Source: Acetobacteraceae bacterium (GTDB taxonomy: Bacteria > Pseudomonadota > Alphaproteobacteria > Acetobacterales > Acetobacteraceae). From it: 38,587 nucleotides of DNA. The position numbers were made by a program, and so were the translations under genes. The notes beneath the pieces were generated by a model. It made no database searches. It was given only the letters and a program-made list of their open reading frames with translations, and was not told the DNA's origin. Below, one piece after another: positions 23,826-31,302 of the stretch (position 1 is the first letter of the stretch; each line of letters starts with the position of its first letter). The DNA lies in assembly GCA_020848935.1 (NCBI GenBank), contig JADLHF010000125.1, positions 1 to 38,587 on the forward strand, read 5' to 3'.

Positions 23826-24992
23826 ATGGATTTCGCACTGAGCGCCGAGCAGGAGACGATCCGCGACGCGGTGGCCAAGCTGTGCGAGCGGTTCGACGAT
23901 GCCTATTGGCTGGCGCGGGACACCGACGGGATTTTTCCGCACGAGTTGCATGCGGCGCTGGCGGCCGAGGGGTTCCTGGGCATCTGCATCCCCGAGGAGT
24001 ATGGCGGCTCCGGCCTGGGCATCACCGAGGCGGCGATCATGATGCAGGCGATCGCCCAGTCCGGGGCGGCGATGTCGGGCGCGTCGGCGGTGCACATGAA
24101 CATCTTCGGGCTGAACCCGGTGGTGGTGTTCGGCACGCATGAGCAGAAATCCCGCATGCTGCCGCCGCTGGTGGCGGGGCGGGAGAAGAGCTGCTTTGCG
24201 GTGACGGAGCCGGATACCGGGCTGGACACGACGCGGCTGAAGACGCGGGCCGAGCGGCGGGGCGACCGGTATGTGGTGAACGGGCAGAAGATCTGGACCT
24301 CGACGGCGCAGGTGGCCGACCGGGTCCTGTTGCTGGCACGGACCACGCCGCTGGAGGGGGTGGCGAAGAAGACGCAGGGGCTGAGCCTGTTCTACACGGC
24401 GCTGGACCGGACGAAGGTCGAGGTGCGGGCGATCGAGAAGATGGGGCGAAAGGCGGTGGACTCCAACCAGGTGTTCTTCGACGGGCTGGAGATTCCCGTC
24501 GAGGATCGCATCGGCGAGGAGGGGCGCGGCTTCGAATACATCCTGCACGGCATGAATGCCGAGCGCATCCTGATTGCCGCCGAGGCGGTGGGGGTGGGGC
24601 TGGCGGCGCTGGGCAAGGCGACGTCGTATGCCCGGGAGCGCGTGGTGTTCGGGCGGCCGATCGGGCAGAACCAGTCCATCCAGCACCCGCTGGCGGAAAG
24701 CTGGATGGAGCTGGAGGCGGCGCGGCTGATGACGATGAATGCGGCCTGGCTGTACGATTCCGGCAGCAACGCGGGGGCGGCGGCGAATGCGGCGAAATAC
24801 CTGGCCGCCGAGGCGGGGTTCAAGGCGTGCACCCAGGCGGTGATGACGCATGGCGGCATGGGGTATGCCAAGGAGTACCATGTGGAACGCTATCTGCGGG
24901 AGAGCATGATTCCGCGGATCGCGCCGATCAGTCCGCAACTGGTGCTGTGCTACATCGCCGAGCGGGTGCTGGGGCTGCCGAAATCGTATTGA
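23826..24992 (+). CDS. Acyl-CoA dehydrogenase family protein
   Basis: A 388-residue FAD enzyme of the acyl-CoA dehydrogenase fold. The first domain starts DFALSAEQETIRDAV. The flavin-binding signature CFAVTEPDTGLDTTRLKT is near 125-145, and WTSTAQVADRVLLLART follows. The C-terminal helices hold RERVVFGRPIGQNQSIQHP and MTHGGMGYAKEYHVERYLRES. The usual catalytic Glu near the C-terminus (YEGT) is replaced by IAPIS. Glu246 in NAERILIA sits where isovaleryl- and long-chain enzymes keep their base, so activity is likely. It is the first gene of a three-gene operon and is followed by DUF5662 after 9 bp. The substrate is unknown. Confidence 0.92.
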   Translation: MDFALSAEQETIRDAVAKLCERFDDAYWLARDTDGIFPHELHAALAAEGFLGICIPEEYGGSGLGITEAAIMMQAIAQSGAAMSGASAVHMNIFGLNPVVVFGTHEQKSRMLPPLVAGREKSCFAVTEPDTGLDTTRLKTRAERRGDRYVVNGQKIWTSTAQVADRVLLLARTTPLEGVAKKTQGLSLFYTALDRTKVEVRAIEKMGRKAVDSNQVFFDGLEIPVEDRIGEEGRGFEYILHGMNAERILIAAEAVGVGLAALGKATSYARERVVFGRPIGQNQSIQHPLAESWMELEAARLMTMNAAWLYDSGSNAGAAANAAKYLAAEAGFKACTQAVMTHGGMGYAKEYHVERYLRESMIPRIAPISPQLVLCYIAERVLGLPKSY

Positions 24993-25001
24993 GAGCGAGA
25001 C

Positions 25002-25472
25002 ATGGCCGACTACGACAGCACACCTTACGACAGCACCGCCGAAACGCTGCGGCACATTCATCGGGTGCGGGATCACCTGAACACCGTGATTGCCACCCTG
25101 CTGGAGCGGGGACGGGTGCATGATGCCTCGAAGTTCTCCGAGGTGGAAAAGCCGGTGCTGGACAGCATCTATCCGCGATTGCGCGGGCTGGAGTATGGCT
25201 CGCCGGAATATCTTGCGCTGGTGCGGGAGGCCTGGCCGGGATTGCAGCATCACTATCGGCACAACACCCATCATCCCGAGCACTTCGAGAACGGGATCGC
25301 CGGGATGGATCTGTTCGATCTCGTCGAGATGTTCTGCGACTGGAAGGCGGCCAGCGAGCGCAATCCGAAGGACGGCGTGCGGATCGATCATAACGCGCGC
25401 ATCTATGCCATCGCGCCGCAATTGGCGGAGATCCTGGCGAACACCCTGGCGCGCTGGCCCGACAAGCCGTGA
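25002..25472 (+). CDS. DUF5662 family protein, His/Asp-rich possible metal hydrolase
   Basis: A 156-residue all-helical protein. The conserved features of DUF5662 are present: RVHDASKFSEVE (H40, D41), HHYRHNTHHPEHFENG (83-98) and GMDLFDLVEMFCDWKAA (101-117). The clustered His and Asp residues resemble an HD-type metal site, so a phosphohydrolase role is possible, but the family has no defined activity that I know of. It lies 9 bp after the acyl-CoA dehydrogenase gene, and its TGA overlaps the GTG of the FAD oxidoreductase. All three are therefore one translational unit. DUF5662 proteins are often found as lone or phage-encoded genes, so a place between two flavoenzymes is unusual. The start is ATG 9 bp behind the previous stop, with GAGAGCGAG before it. 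Confidence 0.85.
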   Translation: MADYDSTPYDSTAETLRHIHRVRDHLNTVIATLLERGRVHDASKFSEVEKPVLDSIYPRLRGLEYGSPEYLALVREAWPGLQHHYRHNTHHPEHFENGIAGMDLFDLVEMFCDWKAASERNPKDGVRIDHNARIYAIAPQLAEILANTLARWPDKP

Positions 25473-26638
25473 GGGTCGTCATCATCGGCGGCGGGGCGGT
25501 GGGGAGCTCGACGGCCTATCATCTGGCGCGGGACAAGGCGTTCAAGGGTTCGGTCACGGTGGTGGAGCGGGACCCGACGTATCGCATTGCGTCCTCCTCG
25601 CTGTCGGCGAGTTCGATCCGGCAGCAGTTCTCGACGCCGGTTTGCATCCGCATGTCGCAGTACGGGCGGGCGTTCCTGGAGGCGGGGGCCGATCTGCTGG
25701 AGGTGGATGGGGACAAGCCGGCGTTGGGGTATCGGCAGCGGGGCTATCTGTTCCTTGCCAGTGCGGCGGGGGCGGAGGTGCTGCGCGAGAACCATGCGGT
25801 GCAGATCGCCGAGGGGGCGGATGTCGCGCTGCTGACGCCGGGGAAGATCGTGGCGCGGTGGCCTTGGATGTCGGTGGATGGGGTGGCGCTGGGGGCGTGG
25901 GGGTGTTCCGGCGAGGGGTGGTTCGATGGGCCGGCGCTGCTGGCGGCGTTGCGGCGCAAGGCGCGGGCGCTGGGGGTGGCTTATGTGGCGCAGGATGCGA
26001 GCGGGCTGGTGCTGCGGGGCGGGCGCGTGGTGGCGGTGACGCTGGGGGATGGCAGCGAAATTCCTTGCGATGTCGTGGTGAATGCCGGGGGGCCGTGGTC
26101 GGCGCGGGTGGCGGGGTTTGCCGGGATCGACCTGCCGGTGCGGGCGCGCAAGCGGATGATCTATGTGATCCAGTGCCGGCAGAAGCTGGATGGGTGCGGG
26201 CTGGTGATCGATCCCGAGGGCATTTTTTTCCGGCCGGAGGGGGCGGGGTTCATCTGTGGCCGGTCGCCGGGCGCGGGGGAGCCCGATCCCGACGAGCCGC
26301 CGCTGGAGGTGGAGGAGGAGATGTTCCACGAGCGGGTGTGGCCGGTGCTGGCGCGGCGGGTTTCGGCGTTCGAGGCGGTTCGGCTGAGCGGGGCGTGGGC
26401 GGGGTATTACGAGTACAATACTTTCGACCAGAACGGGGTGGTGGGGGCGCATCCCGCCTGTGCGAACCTGATCCATGCCGCGGGGTTCAGCGGGCATGGC
26501 ATCCAGCATTCGCCGGCGACGGGGCGGGGGGTGGCGGAGCTGGTGATGGAGGGCGGGTTCCGGACGCTGGACCTGTCGCCGCTGGGGTTCGAGCGGATTC
26601 TGGCGGGGCGGAAGCTGGTGGAACGGAATATCGTCTGA
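25469..26638 (+). CDS. FAD-dependent amine/amino-acid oxidoreductase (DAO family, FOXRED1-like)
   Basis: A 389-residue flavoprotein. The dinucleotide-binding motif VVIIGGGAVGSSTAYHLA occupies 3-20. SSLSASSIRQQFSTPVCIRMSQY near 45-70 is typical of the FOXRED1/sarcosine-oxidase branch. VVNAGGPWSARVA is in the middle. GFSGHGIQHSPATGRGVAELV from about 339 is the C-terminal FAD/substrate motif. Bacterial members oxidise D-amino acids, sarcosine or other secondary amines. The GTG start overlaps the DUF5662 stop by four bases. It is the last gene of the ACAD-DUF5662-DAO operon, and its stop faces the convergent unknown gene 38 bp on. Electrons might be handed to the same quinone or ETF carrier as the dehydrogenase, but that is speculation. 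Confidence 0.9.
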   Translation: MRVVIIGGGAVGSSTAYHLARDKAFKGSVTVVERDPTYRIASSSLSASSIRQQFSTPVCIRMSQYGRAFLEAGADLLEVDGDKPALGYRQRGYLFLASAAGAEVLRENHAVQIAEGADVALLTPGKIVARWPWMSVDGVALGAWGCSGEGWFDGPALLAALRRKARALGVAYVAQDASGLVLRGGRVVAVTLGDGSEIPCDVVVNAGGPWSARVAGFAGIDLPVRARKRMIYVIQCRQKLDGCGLVIDPEGIFFRPEGAGFICGRSPGAGEPDPDEPPLEVEEEMFHERVWPVLARRVSAFEAVRLSGAWAGYYEYNTFDQNGVVGAHPACANLIHAAGFSGHGIQHSPATGRGVAELVMEGGFRTLDLSPLGFERILAGRKLVERNIV

Positions 26639-26676
26639 TTATATTTCGATAACGGAATGAAAAAGGCGAGCCGGGA

Positions 26677-27240
26677 TCATGCCGGCTTTGCCATGCGCCC
26701 GGATATTCGGCCGGGCCGGTATTTGCGGATCTGGGCCGGGGTGTATTTGCCGTGATGGACCGGCGCGGACGGGGGCGATTCCGGCCGGGTGCGGGGGGCG
26801 CGGGGTTTGGCCGGCAAGATGGCTGGGGCGGGCGGCTCGATGCCGAGCATGTGGCAGAGCGGGCGCAGGATGCGGCCGGCTTGCGGGGCGGCTTTCAGGA
26901 AATCGTCCAGGTCGGGGCGGGCCAGCAGGTGGGTGAGCTGGCTGGCGAGGCTGCGGACATTGTGGTCGGTTTTGGCGGCGAGCCAGGCGTGGTGCCTGGG
27001 GAAATAGGGGGGTTTGGGGCGTTCGGGGCGCGATTGGCCGGCGCGGGAGGGGCGGGGCTTGGGGAGGGTTCCGGCCTGCCAGCGGTGGTAGAGGCGCTGG
27101 AAGCGCTGGGACATGCGGCCGATGCGCTGCCAGGCGAGGGCGAGCCAGGCTTCGTACGTGCGATCGCGGCCGAGATGCGTGCCGATGGCGGCGCGCAGGT
27201 CGGCGAGGATGGCGCAGAAGAGGGTTACCAGATTTGGCAT
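26677..27240 (-). CDS. Hypothetical protein, 187 residues, basic and proline-rich C-terminus
   Basis: I do not recognise a family with a function. The N-terminal half (MPNLVTLFCAILADLRAAIG, then WLALAWQRIGRMSQRFQRLYHRW) is helical and ordered. The middle holds a conserved-looking block HHAWLAAKTDHNVRSLASQL, then DLDDFLKAAPQAGRILRPLCHMLG. The last 45 residues are rich in Pro, Arg and Lys, probably disordered, and may bind nucleic acid. The first helix is hydrophobic enough to be a weak membrane anchor. The frame continues upstream but runs into repeat DNA, so I chose the ATG at 27240. Codon use matches the genome. It is convergent with the FAD oxidoreductase gene. Confidence 0.65.
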   Translation of the reverse strand: MPNLVTLFCAILADLRAAIGTHLGRDRTYEAWLALAWQRIGRMSQRFQRLYHRWQAGTLPKPRPSRAGQSRPERPKPPYFPRHHAWLAAKTDHNVRSLASQLTHLLARPDLDDFLKAAPQAGRILRPLCHMLGIEPPAPAILPAKPRAPRTRPESPPSAPVHHGKYTPAQIRKYRPGRISGRMAKPA

Positions 27241-27358
27241 TTGGGTTATTTTAGCTGCCCGGAGAACCGCGCCAAGGGAATTTTGGGGGGGGTGCATGAG
27301 GGGCAGTCGCATTTGGCGTGCGGGTCGTGATTCGCATCGCAAGCAAGCAAGAAATCTC

Positions 27359-27416
27359 CACAAAGAGACGGAGAGACAGAGAGGATTTCTTCTCTCTGTC
27401 TCTCCGTCTCTTTGTG
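27359..27416. repeat. Perfect 25-bp inverted repeat with 8-base loop
   Basis: Arms 27359-27383 and 27392-27416 are exact reverse complements: CACAAAGAGACGGAGAGACA and five more bases, purine-rich on one strand. The loop is GATTTCTT. It lies in the 344-bp gene-free stretch between the 187-residue gene and the patatin gene, which otherwise holds the C-rich composite repeat and one T/A hairpin. There is no T-run after it. Confidence 0.85.
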
Positions 27417-27486
27417 ACTTCTGCTTTTGTCGCATCACCAAGAGTGTGGCCTGGTCTTATGCGATTGCCCTTGGGAGTGGTGGTGG

Positions 27487-27529
27487 GTGGCCCCCCTCCG
27501 GCTCCCCCCGCAAGTGCGGGGGGAGAGAC
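27487..27529. repeat. C-rich hairpin repeat, copy 1
   Basis: GGCCCCCCTCCGGCTCCCCC, then a short loop and a GGGGGGAGAG arm. The same sequence with a different loop lies at 31575-31616. In both places a TTCTTTTTGTTCACAAAAAGAA-type hairpin follows within 30 bp. Confidence 0.65.
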
Positions 27530-27552
27530 GTAAAGAGAGTGAAGTTTTTTTG

Positions 27553-27576
27553 CTTCTTTTTGTTCACAAAAAGAAG
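27553..27576 (-). terminator. T/A hairpin directly after the patatin gene
   Basis: CTTCTTTTTGT-TC-ACAAAAAGAAG is a perfect 11-bp stem, 9 bp past the patatin stop on the minus strand, followed there by CAAAAAAACTTC. Its inner 22 bases are identical to 31625-31646. It is both a member of the T/A repeat family and a likely transcript end. Confidence 0.6.
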
Positions 27577-27584
27577 AGTCCTTA

Positions 27585-28688
27585 CTACTTCTTCGCGCGG
27601 CGCTGCTGTTCGAACACAACGTCATGACTGCGCGCGCCCAGTTCCGGCGGCATTGGCACCAGCCAGGGTGCTGCGCGCAGCGTGGTTTCGCCGTCCGCCC
27701 GTCCCTGATCCCAGCGTTCGCGCATGGTGGCACGGCTGAATTCGTAGTCCTTGCTTTGGCCGTGCGGCTGGGCCGGGCGGTAGATCAACTGCACGATGTC
27801 CATGGTCGATGGGCAGCCGCAATGGTAGAGGAATTCCGCTTCCGGCAGCGCGCGCAGTTCGGGCGGCAGCTTGCTTAGCAGTGCGTTGATGTTGTGGCGC
27901 ACGTCTTGGGTGTGCCGCTCGCCGTCGCTGACCGCGCGGGTGCGGCTGGAGTAGCGGATATCCTTCAGTCGCGCGCCGACCTCGTCCATCGTGGTGGGCA
28001 GTTCGCCGCGGGCGCTGTACAGGTCGACCTGGAAGATCAGCCGGCTGCTCCGCGGCAGGGTCTCGATGACATGGGCCAGCGGCGTGTTCGACACCAGGCC
28101 GCCGTCCCAGTACTGCTCGCCGTCGATCTCCACCGCGGGGAAGCCGGGAGGCAGGGCGCCGGAGGCCATGATGTGCTCGGCGCGCAGCTTTGTCGTGGCG
28201 CTGTCGAAATAGGCGAAGTTGCCGGTGCGCAGGTGCACCGCGCCGACCGACAGGCGGGTGGGGCCGGCGTTGATGCGGTCGAAATCCACCAGCCGTTCCA
28301 GCGTGGTTTTCAGCGCCGAGGTGTCGTAGAGGCTGGGGGGGCGGTTGGACGGCAGCATCTCCAGCGGCGTGCGCGGGCGGAAGAAGCCGGGCTGGCCGAA
28401 GGCGATGGCGCCCAATGCGCCGGTGCGGCGCTGGAACGCCGCCGGCAGACAGGCCGATGGGGCGGTGATCCCCTCCCAGAACGCGGCGAGCTTCGCCACC
28501 CGGTCGGCCGGCGGATTGCCAACGATCAGGGCGGCGTTGATGGCACCGATCGAGATGCCGGCGACCCAGTCGGGCAGGTAGTCGGCGCCGGCCAGCGCCT
28601 CGTACACCCCGGCCTGGTAGCTGCCCAGCGCACCGCCGCCCTGCAGGACCAGGGCAATGCAGCGGGGGTCGGGGGGCGGGTGGGGCAT
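27585..28688 (-). CDS. Patatin-like phospholipase with DUF3734-type C-terminus
   Basis: A 367-residue lipid acyl hydrolase. The oxyanion loop GGGALGSYQAG (17-27), the nucleophile elbow GISIGA with Ser46, and the catalytic Asp in YWDGGLVSN near 195 form the Ser-Asp dyad. The part after residue 225 (RLKDIRYSSRTR, ALPEAEFLYHCGCPSTMDIVQLIYRP) matches the DUF3734 extension of bacterial patatins linked to polyhydroxybutyrate or lipid turnover. There is no signal peptide, so it is cytosolic. I preferred the internal ATG at 28688, ten bases after GAGGA and just before the conserved start; an in-frame ATG at 28724 would add 12 residues of Pro-rich sequence. It is divergent from the TPP-enzyme gene. 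Confidence 0.9.
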   Translation of the reverse strand: MPHPPPDPRCIALVLQGGGALGSYQAGVYEALAGADYLPDWVAGISIGAINAALIVGNPPADRVAKLAAFWEGITAPSACLPAAFQRRTGALGAIAFGQPGFFRPRTPLEMLPSNRPPSLYDTSALKTTLERLVDFDRINAGPTRLSVGAVHLRTGNFAYFDSATTKLRAEHIMASGALPPGFPAVEIDGEQYWDGGLVSNTPLAHVIETLPRSSRLIFQVDLYSARGELPTTMDEVGARLKDIRYSSRTRAVSDGERHTQDVRHNINALLSKLPPELRALPEAEFLYHCGCPSTMDIVQLIYRPAQPHGQSKDYEFSRATMRERWDQGRADGETTLRAAPWLVPMPPELGARSHDVVFEQQRRAKK

Positions 28689-28818
28689 GGGCTGGGTCCT
28701 CGGTGGGTGGGGCGATACTGCCACAGGTGGGACGATGATGCCGATGTGGGGAGGTGGGGGTTGCGCGCCGGACCTGCCACGATAACGTGGCGGTCAGCAA
28801 GGCGGAGGGATGGCGGAC

Positions 28819-30471
28819 ATGAGCGGCAGCTACAACGTGGGCGACCTGGTGGCGGAGTTCCTGTCGCTGTGCGGGGTGACGACGGCGTTTGGCATCGTGT
28901 CGGTGCACAACATTCCGATGCTGGACGGGATCGGGCGGCGCAATGCCATTCGGTTCGTGATGACGCGCGGCGAGCTGGGGGCGTCGCACATGGCGGACGG
29001 CTACGCGCGGGCGACGGATTCGCTGGGGGTGATGGTGACCAGCACCGGGCCGGGCTCGGCCAATGCGGTGGCGGGGCTGGTGGAGGCGCAGTTCGCCGGG
29101 GCGCCGGTGCTGCATATCACCGGGCAGACGCCGACGAAGTTCGTCGATCGGGCGACGGGGTCGGTGCATGACGTGAAGGATCAGATCGGCACCATGGCCG
29201 CGGCGGGGAAGGCGGCGTTTCGGGTGCGCTCGGCGGGGCAGGCGCTGGGGACGCTGATGAAGGCGGCTTCGCTGGCGCTGACGGCGCCGCGGGGGCCGGT
29301 GACGGTGGAGGTGCCGATTGATATCCAGCGGACGGCGATCGAGCGGCCGGCGCTGTTCGATCGGTTTTCGCTGCCGGTGGCCGGGGCGATTGCGCCTGCG
29401 GCGGCGGACCTGGATGAGCTGGCGGAGCGGGTTGCCAAGGCGAAGCGGCCGATGCTGTGGCTGGGCAATGGGGCGAAGGGGGCGCGGGCGGGGGCGCTGG
29501 CGCTGCTTGATTTGGGGTTTGGCGCGGTTTCGTCGTGGAACGGGCGGGGGACTGTGCCCGAGGACCATGCGATGACGATCGCGGGGTTGAACGGCAATGG
29601 GGCGCCGGCGGTGCAGGCGTTCTATGACCAGTGCGATTTGATGCTGGTGGTGGGGTCGCGGATGCGGGCGCATGAGACCAGCGAGTTCTCGGTCCGGCTG
29701 CCGAAGAATTTGATTCAGGTGGATATCGATCCCGAGGCGAATGGGCGGACCTATCCGAGTGCCTGGTTCATGGTGGGGGATGCCGGGCCGACGCTGGCGG
29801 GGTTGGCTGCGCGGTTGAAGGGGCGGCTGGCGGTGGAGGCGGGGTACGCGGACGGGTTCAAGGCGATGAAGGCGGCGGCGCAGGCGGCGTTTCGCGCGAC
29901 GCTGGGTCCGTATGCGACGTTCTCCGAGCAGTTGCGGGCGGTGATGCCGCGGGATGCAATCTGGGTGCGGGATGTCACGCTGAACAACTCGACCTGGGGG
30001 AACCGGCTGTTTCCGGTGTTTGATCCCAGGTCGAACATCTATCCGGTGGGAGCGGGGATCGGGGTTGGGCTGCATTTGGGAATCGGGGCGGCGCTGGGGG
30101 CGGGCGGGCGCAAGACTGTGATGATGTCCGGCGATGGCGGGTTCTTCCTGAACATGACGGAGCTTTGGACGGCGGCGCAGGAGCGGCCGGATATCGTGAT
30201 GATCGTGATGAACGATGGCGGCTATGGCGTGATCAAGCACATCCAGGATTCGGTGTATGGCGGGCGGCGGTTCTATGGGGATTTGCTGACGCCGGATTTG
30301 CAGCAATTGGCGGCGCTGGCGGGGATTCCATCGTTCAAGGTGAGCGAGGGGGAGAAGTTCGGGGCGACGGTGGGGCAGGCGCTGGCGGTGTCTGGGCCGA
30401 CGCTGGTGGAGGTGGATATGACGGCGATTGGGGCGTTTCCGCCTTATGCGCCGTATGACAAGAAGCAGTAA
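28819..30471 (+). CDS. Thiamine-diphosphate-dependent enzyme, acetolactate-synthase-like large subunit
   Basis: A 550-residue enzyme with the three-domain ThDP decarboxylase/synthase layout. The N-terminal pyrimidine domain has the activating Glu52 in TRGELGASHMADGYAR and then TSTGPGSANAVAGL. A central Rossmann-like domain lies near 190-320. The C-terminal domain has the metal/diphosphate motif GDGGFFLN (from 438), ending NDGGYG about 30 residues later. The N-terminus reads AFGIVSVHNIPMLDGI instead of the usual FGxPG, which argues against a housekeeping acetolactate synthase. There is no regulatory subunit nearby. The product could be from a 2-oxo acid; the exact substrate is unclear. I chose ATG 28819, ten bases after GGAGG; the in-frame ATG at 28810 touches that site. 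Confidence 0.9.
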   Translation: MSGSYNVGDLVAEFLSLCGVTTAFGIVSVHNIPMLDGIGRRNAIRFVMTRGELGASHMADGYARATDSLGVMVTSTGPGSANAVAGLVEAQFAGAPVLHITGQTPTKFVDRATGSVHDVKDQIGTMAAAGKAAFRVRSAGQALGTLMKAASLALTAPRGPVTVEVPIDIQRTAIERPALFDRFSLPVAGAIAPAAADLDELAERVAKAKRPMLWLGNGAKGARAGALALLDLGFGAVSSWNGRGTVPEDHAMTIAGLNGNGAPAVQAFYDQCDLMLVVGSRMRAHETSEFSVRLPKNLIQVDIDPEANGRTYPSAWFMVGDAGPTLAGLAARLKGRLAVEAGYADGFKAMKAAAQAAFRATLGPYATFSEQLRAVMPRDAIWVRDVTLNNSTWGNRLFPVFDPRSNIYPVGAGIGVGLHLGIGAALGAGGRKTVMMSGDGGFFLNMTELWTAAQERPDIVMIVMNDGGYGVIKHIQDSVYGGRRFYGDLLTPDLQQLAALAGIPSFKVSEGEKFGATVGQALAVSGPTLVEVDMTAIGAFPPYAPYDKKQ

Positions 30472-30473
30472 GG

Positions 30474-30520
30474 CGAGGGCTCTGCCCTCGACCCGCCAGG
30501 GGGCCGAGCCCCCTGGACCC
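30474..30520 (+). repeat. GC-rich two-hairpin intergenic repeat, copy B
   Basis: CGAGGGC-TCT-GCCCTCG, linker ACCCG, then CCAGGGGGC-CGA-GCCCCCTGG and ACCC. It begins 3 bp after the TPP-enzyme stop and marks the left edge of the AT-rich island. Confidence 0.75.
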
Positions 30521-30653
30521 TCGATATCTAAGTAAAGGTGATACTCAGGAGTGCGGCTGGCAGCTATGTATGTTTCACCAGTTTTTGGAATGCTCTTGAT
30601 ATCGGTTGCAGAGGGTGGTGCACATCATGCGATCCGACTAAAATATTCCGCCC

Positions 30654-31145
30654 CTATTTTCTGCGTGGAGGTTTCTGGTGGTCAGGATGTTTCAATCCAG
30701 CGGTGTATACCTCGAAATTGCACCTATGGCACACTAAAACCTGGCTCATGCCCGGTGTACGAATCTCCGGTTGCAGGATCGACTTTCGTGAGTCCTCGTA
30801 GCAGTTTGGACACAAAAAATGTATAGGGTCTGAGGAATTTGCCGATTCCTTCACACAAAAAACAAAAATCCCCCTTGGTAGTTCCTTAAGTGCGTATTTT
30901 TCTTTCTCAGTTTCCCAAATTTTCATGTCAGAAATTTGTTTTTCCAAATCGCGCTTCTCATTAACCAGCGTCGCCTGCGTTTGGTTAGCCGAAATAGCAT
31001 GTTCTTGGGCGCGGATGATTTCGCCATTTAACTCGATGAGGCTCTCTTGAAGGAGAACCATATCTCTTACAGTGAGCATAGACTTGCTTATTTGAAGCGC
31101 CGCATTTAGCGACGCCATGATCCCGGCGACTGCTGCAATAGCCAT
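30654..31145 (-). CDS. Coiled-coil/zinc-ribbon protein of unknown function on an AT-rich island
   Basis: A 163-residue protein. Residues 1-25 form a helix (MAIAAVAGIMASLNAALQIS). Residues 27-85 have heptad-like charge patterns (LIELNGEIIRAQ, EKRDLEKQISDMK) and are probably a coiled coil. The C-terminal part has two CxxC knuckles (C112/C115 and C139/C142), a zinc-ribbon arrangement. Similar small proteins with a helix, coiled coil and CxxC ribbon are frequent on phages and plasmids. Base composition is near 45% GC and uses A/T-ending codons, very unlike its neighbours, which indicates recent transfer. AGGAG lies eight bases before the ATG. A promoter is visible at 31174-31201. No integrase or mobility gene accompanies it. 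Confidence 0.75.
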   Translation of the reverse strand: MAIAAVAGIMASLNAALQISKSMLTVRDMVLLQESLIELNGEIIRAQEHAISANQTQATLVNEKRDLEKQISDMKIWETEKEKYALKELPRGIFVFCVKESANSSDPIHFLCPNCYEDSRKSILQPEIRTPGMSQVLVCHRCNFEVYTAGLKHPDHQKPPRRK

Positions 31146-31173
31146 TTTCGGCGCTCCTGATGACTTTCGTTCA

Positions 31174-31201
31174 GTTATCCATGAGTCGTTCGGTTGGTCA
31201 A
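31174..31201 (-). promoter_or_regulatory. Promoter for the zinc-ribbon gene
   Basis: On the minus strand TTGACC and GATAAC are separated by 16 bp, about 30 bases before the ATG. It lies inside the AT-rich island, consistent with the gene having brought its own promoter. Confidence 0.5.
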
Positions 31202-31302
31202 ACGCTCGCCAACTGCGCCCAACAGCGTGCGACAAGCGCGAGCGGTATCTTCCACTCCAGAACATCGGTGGTTGTGTTGCCGAAAGTCGAGCCCGGGCCT
31301 TC

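Noticed and set aside
22800-25421. One very long minus-strand frame joining the OCD gene with DNA opposite the dehydrogenase
   Set aside because: Only the first 315 codons before 23747 have family motifs; the rest is an antisense shadow of the dehydrogenase and DUF5662.
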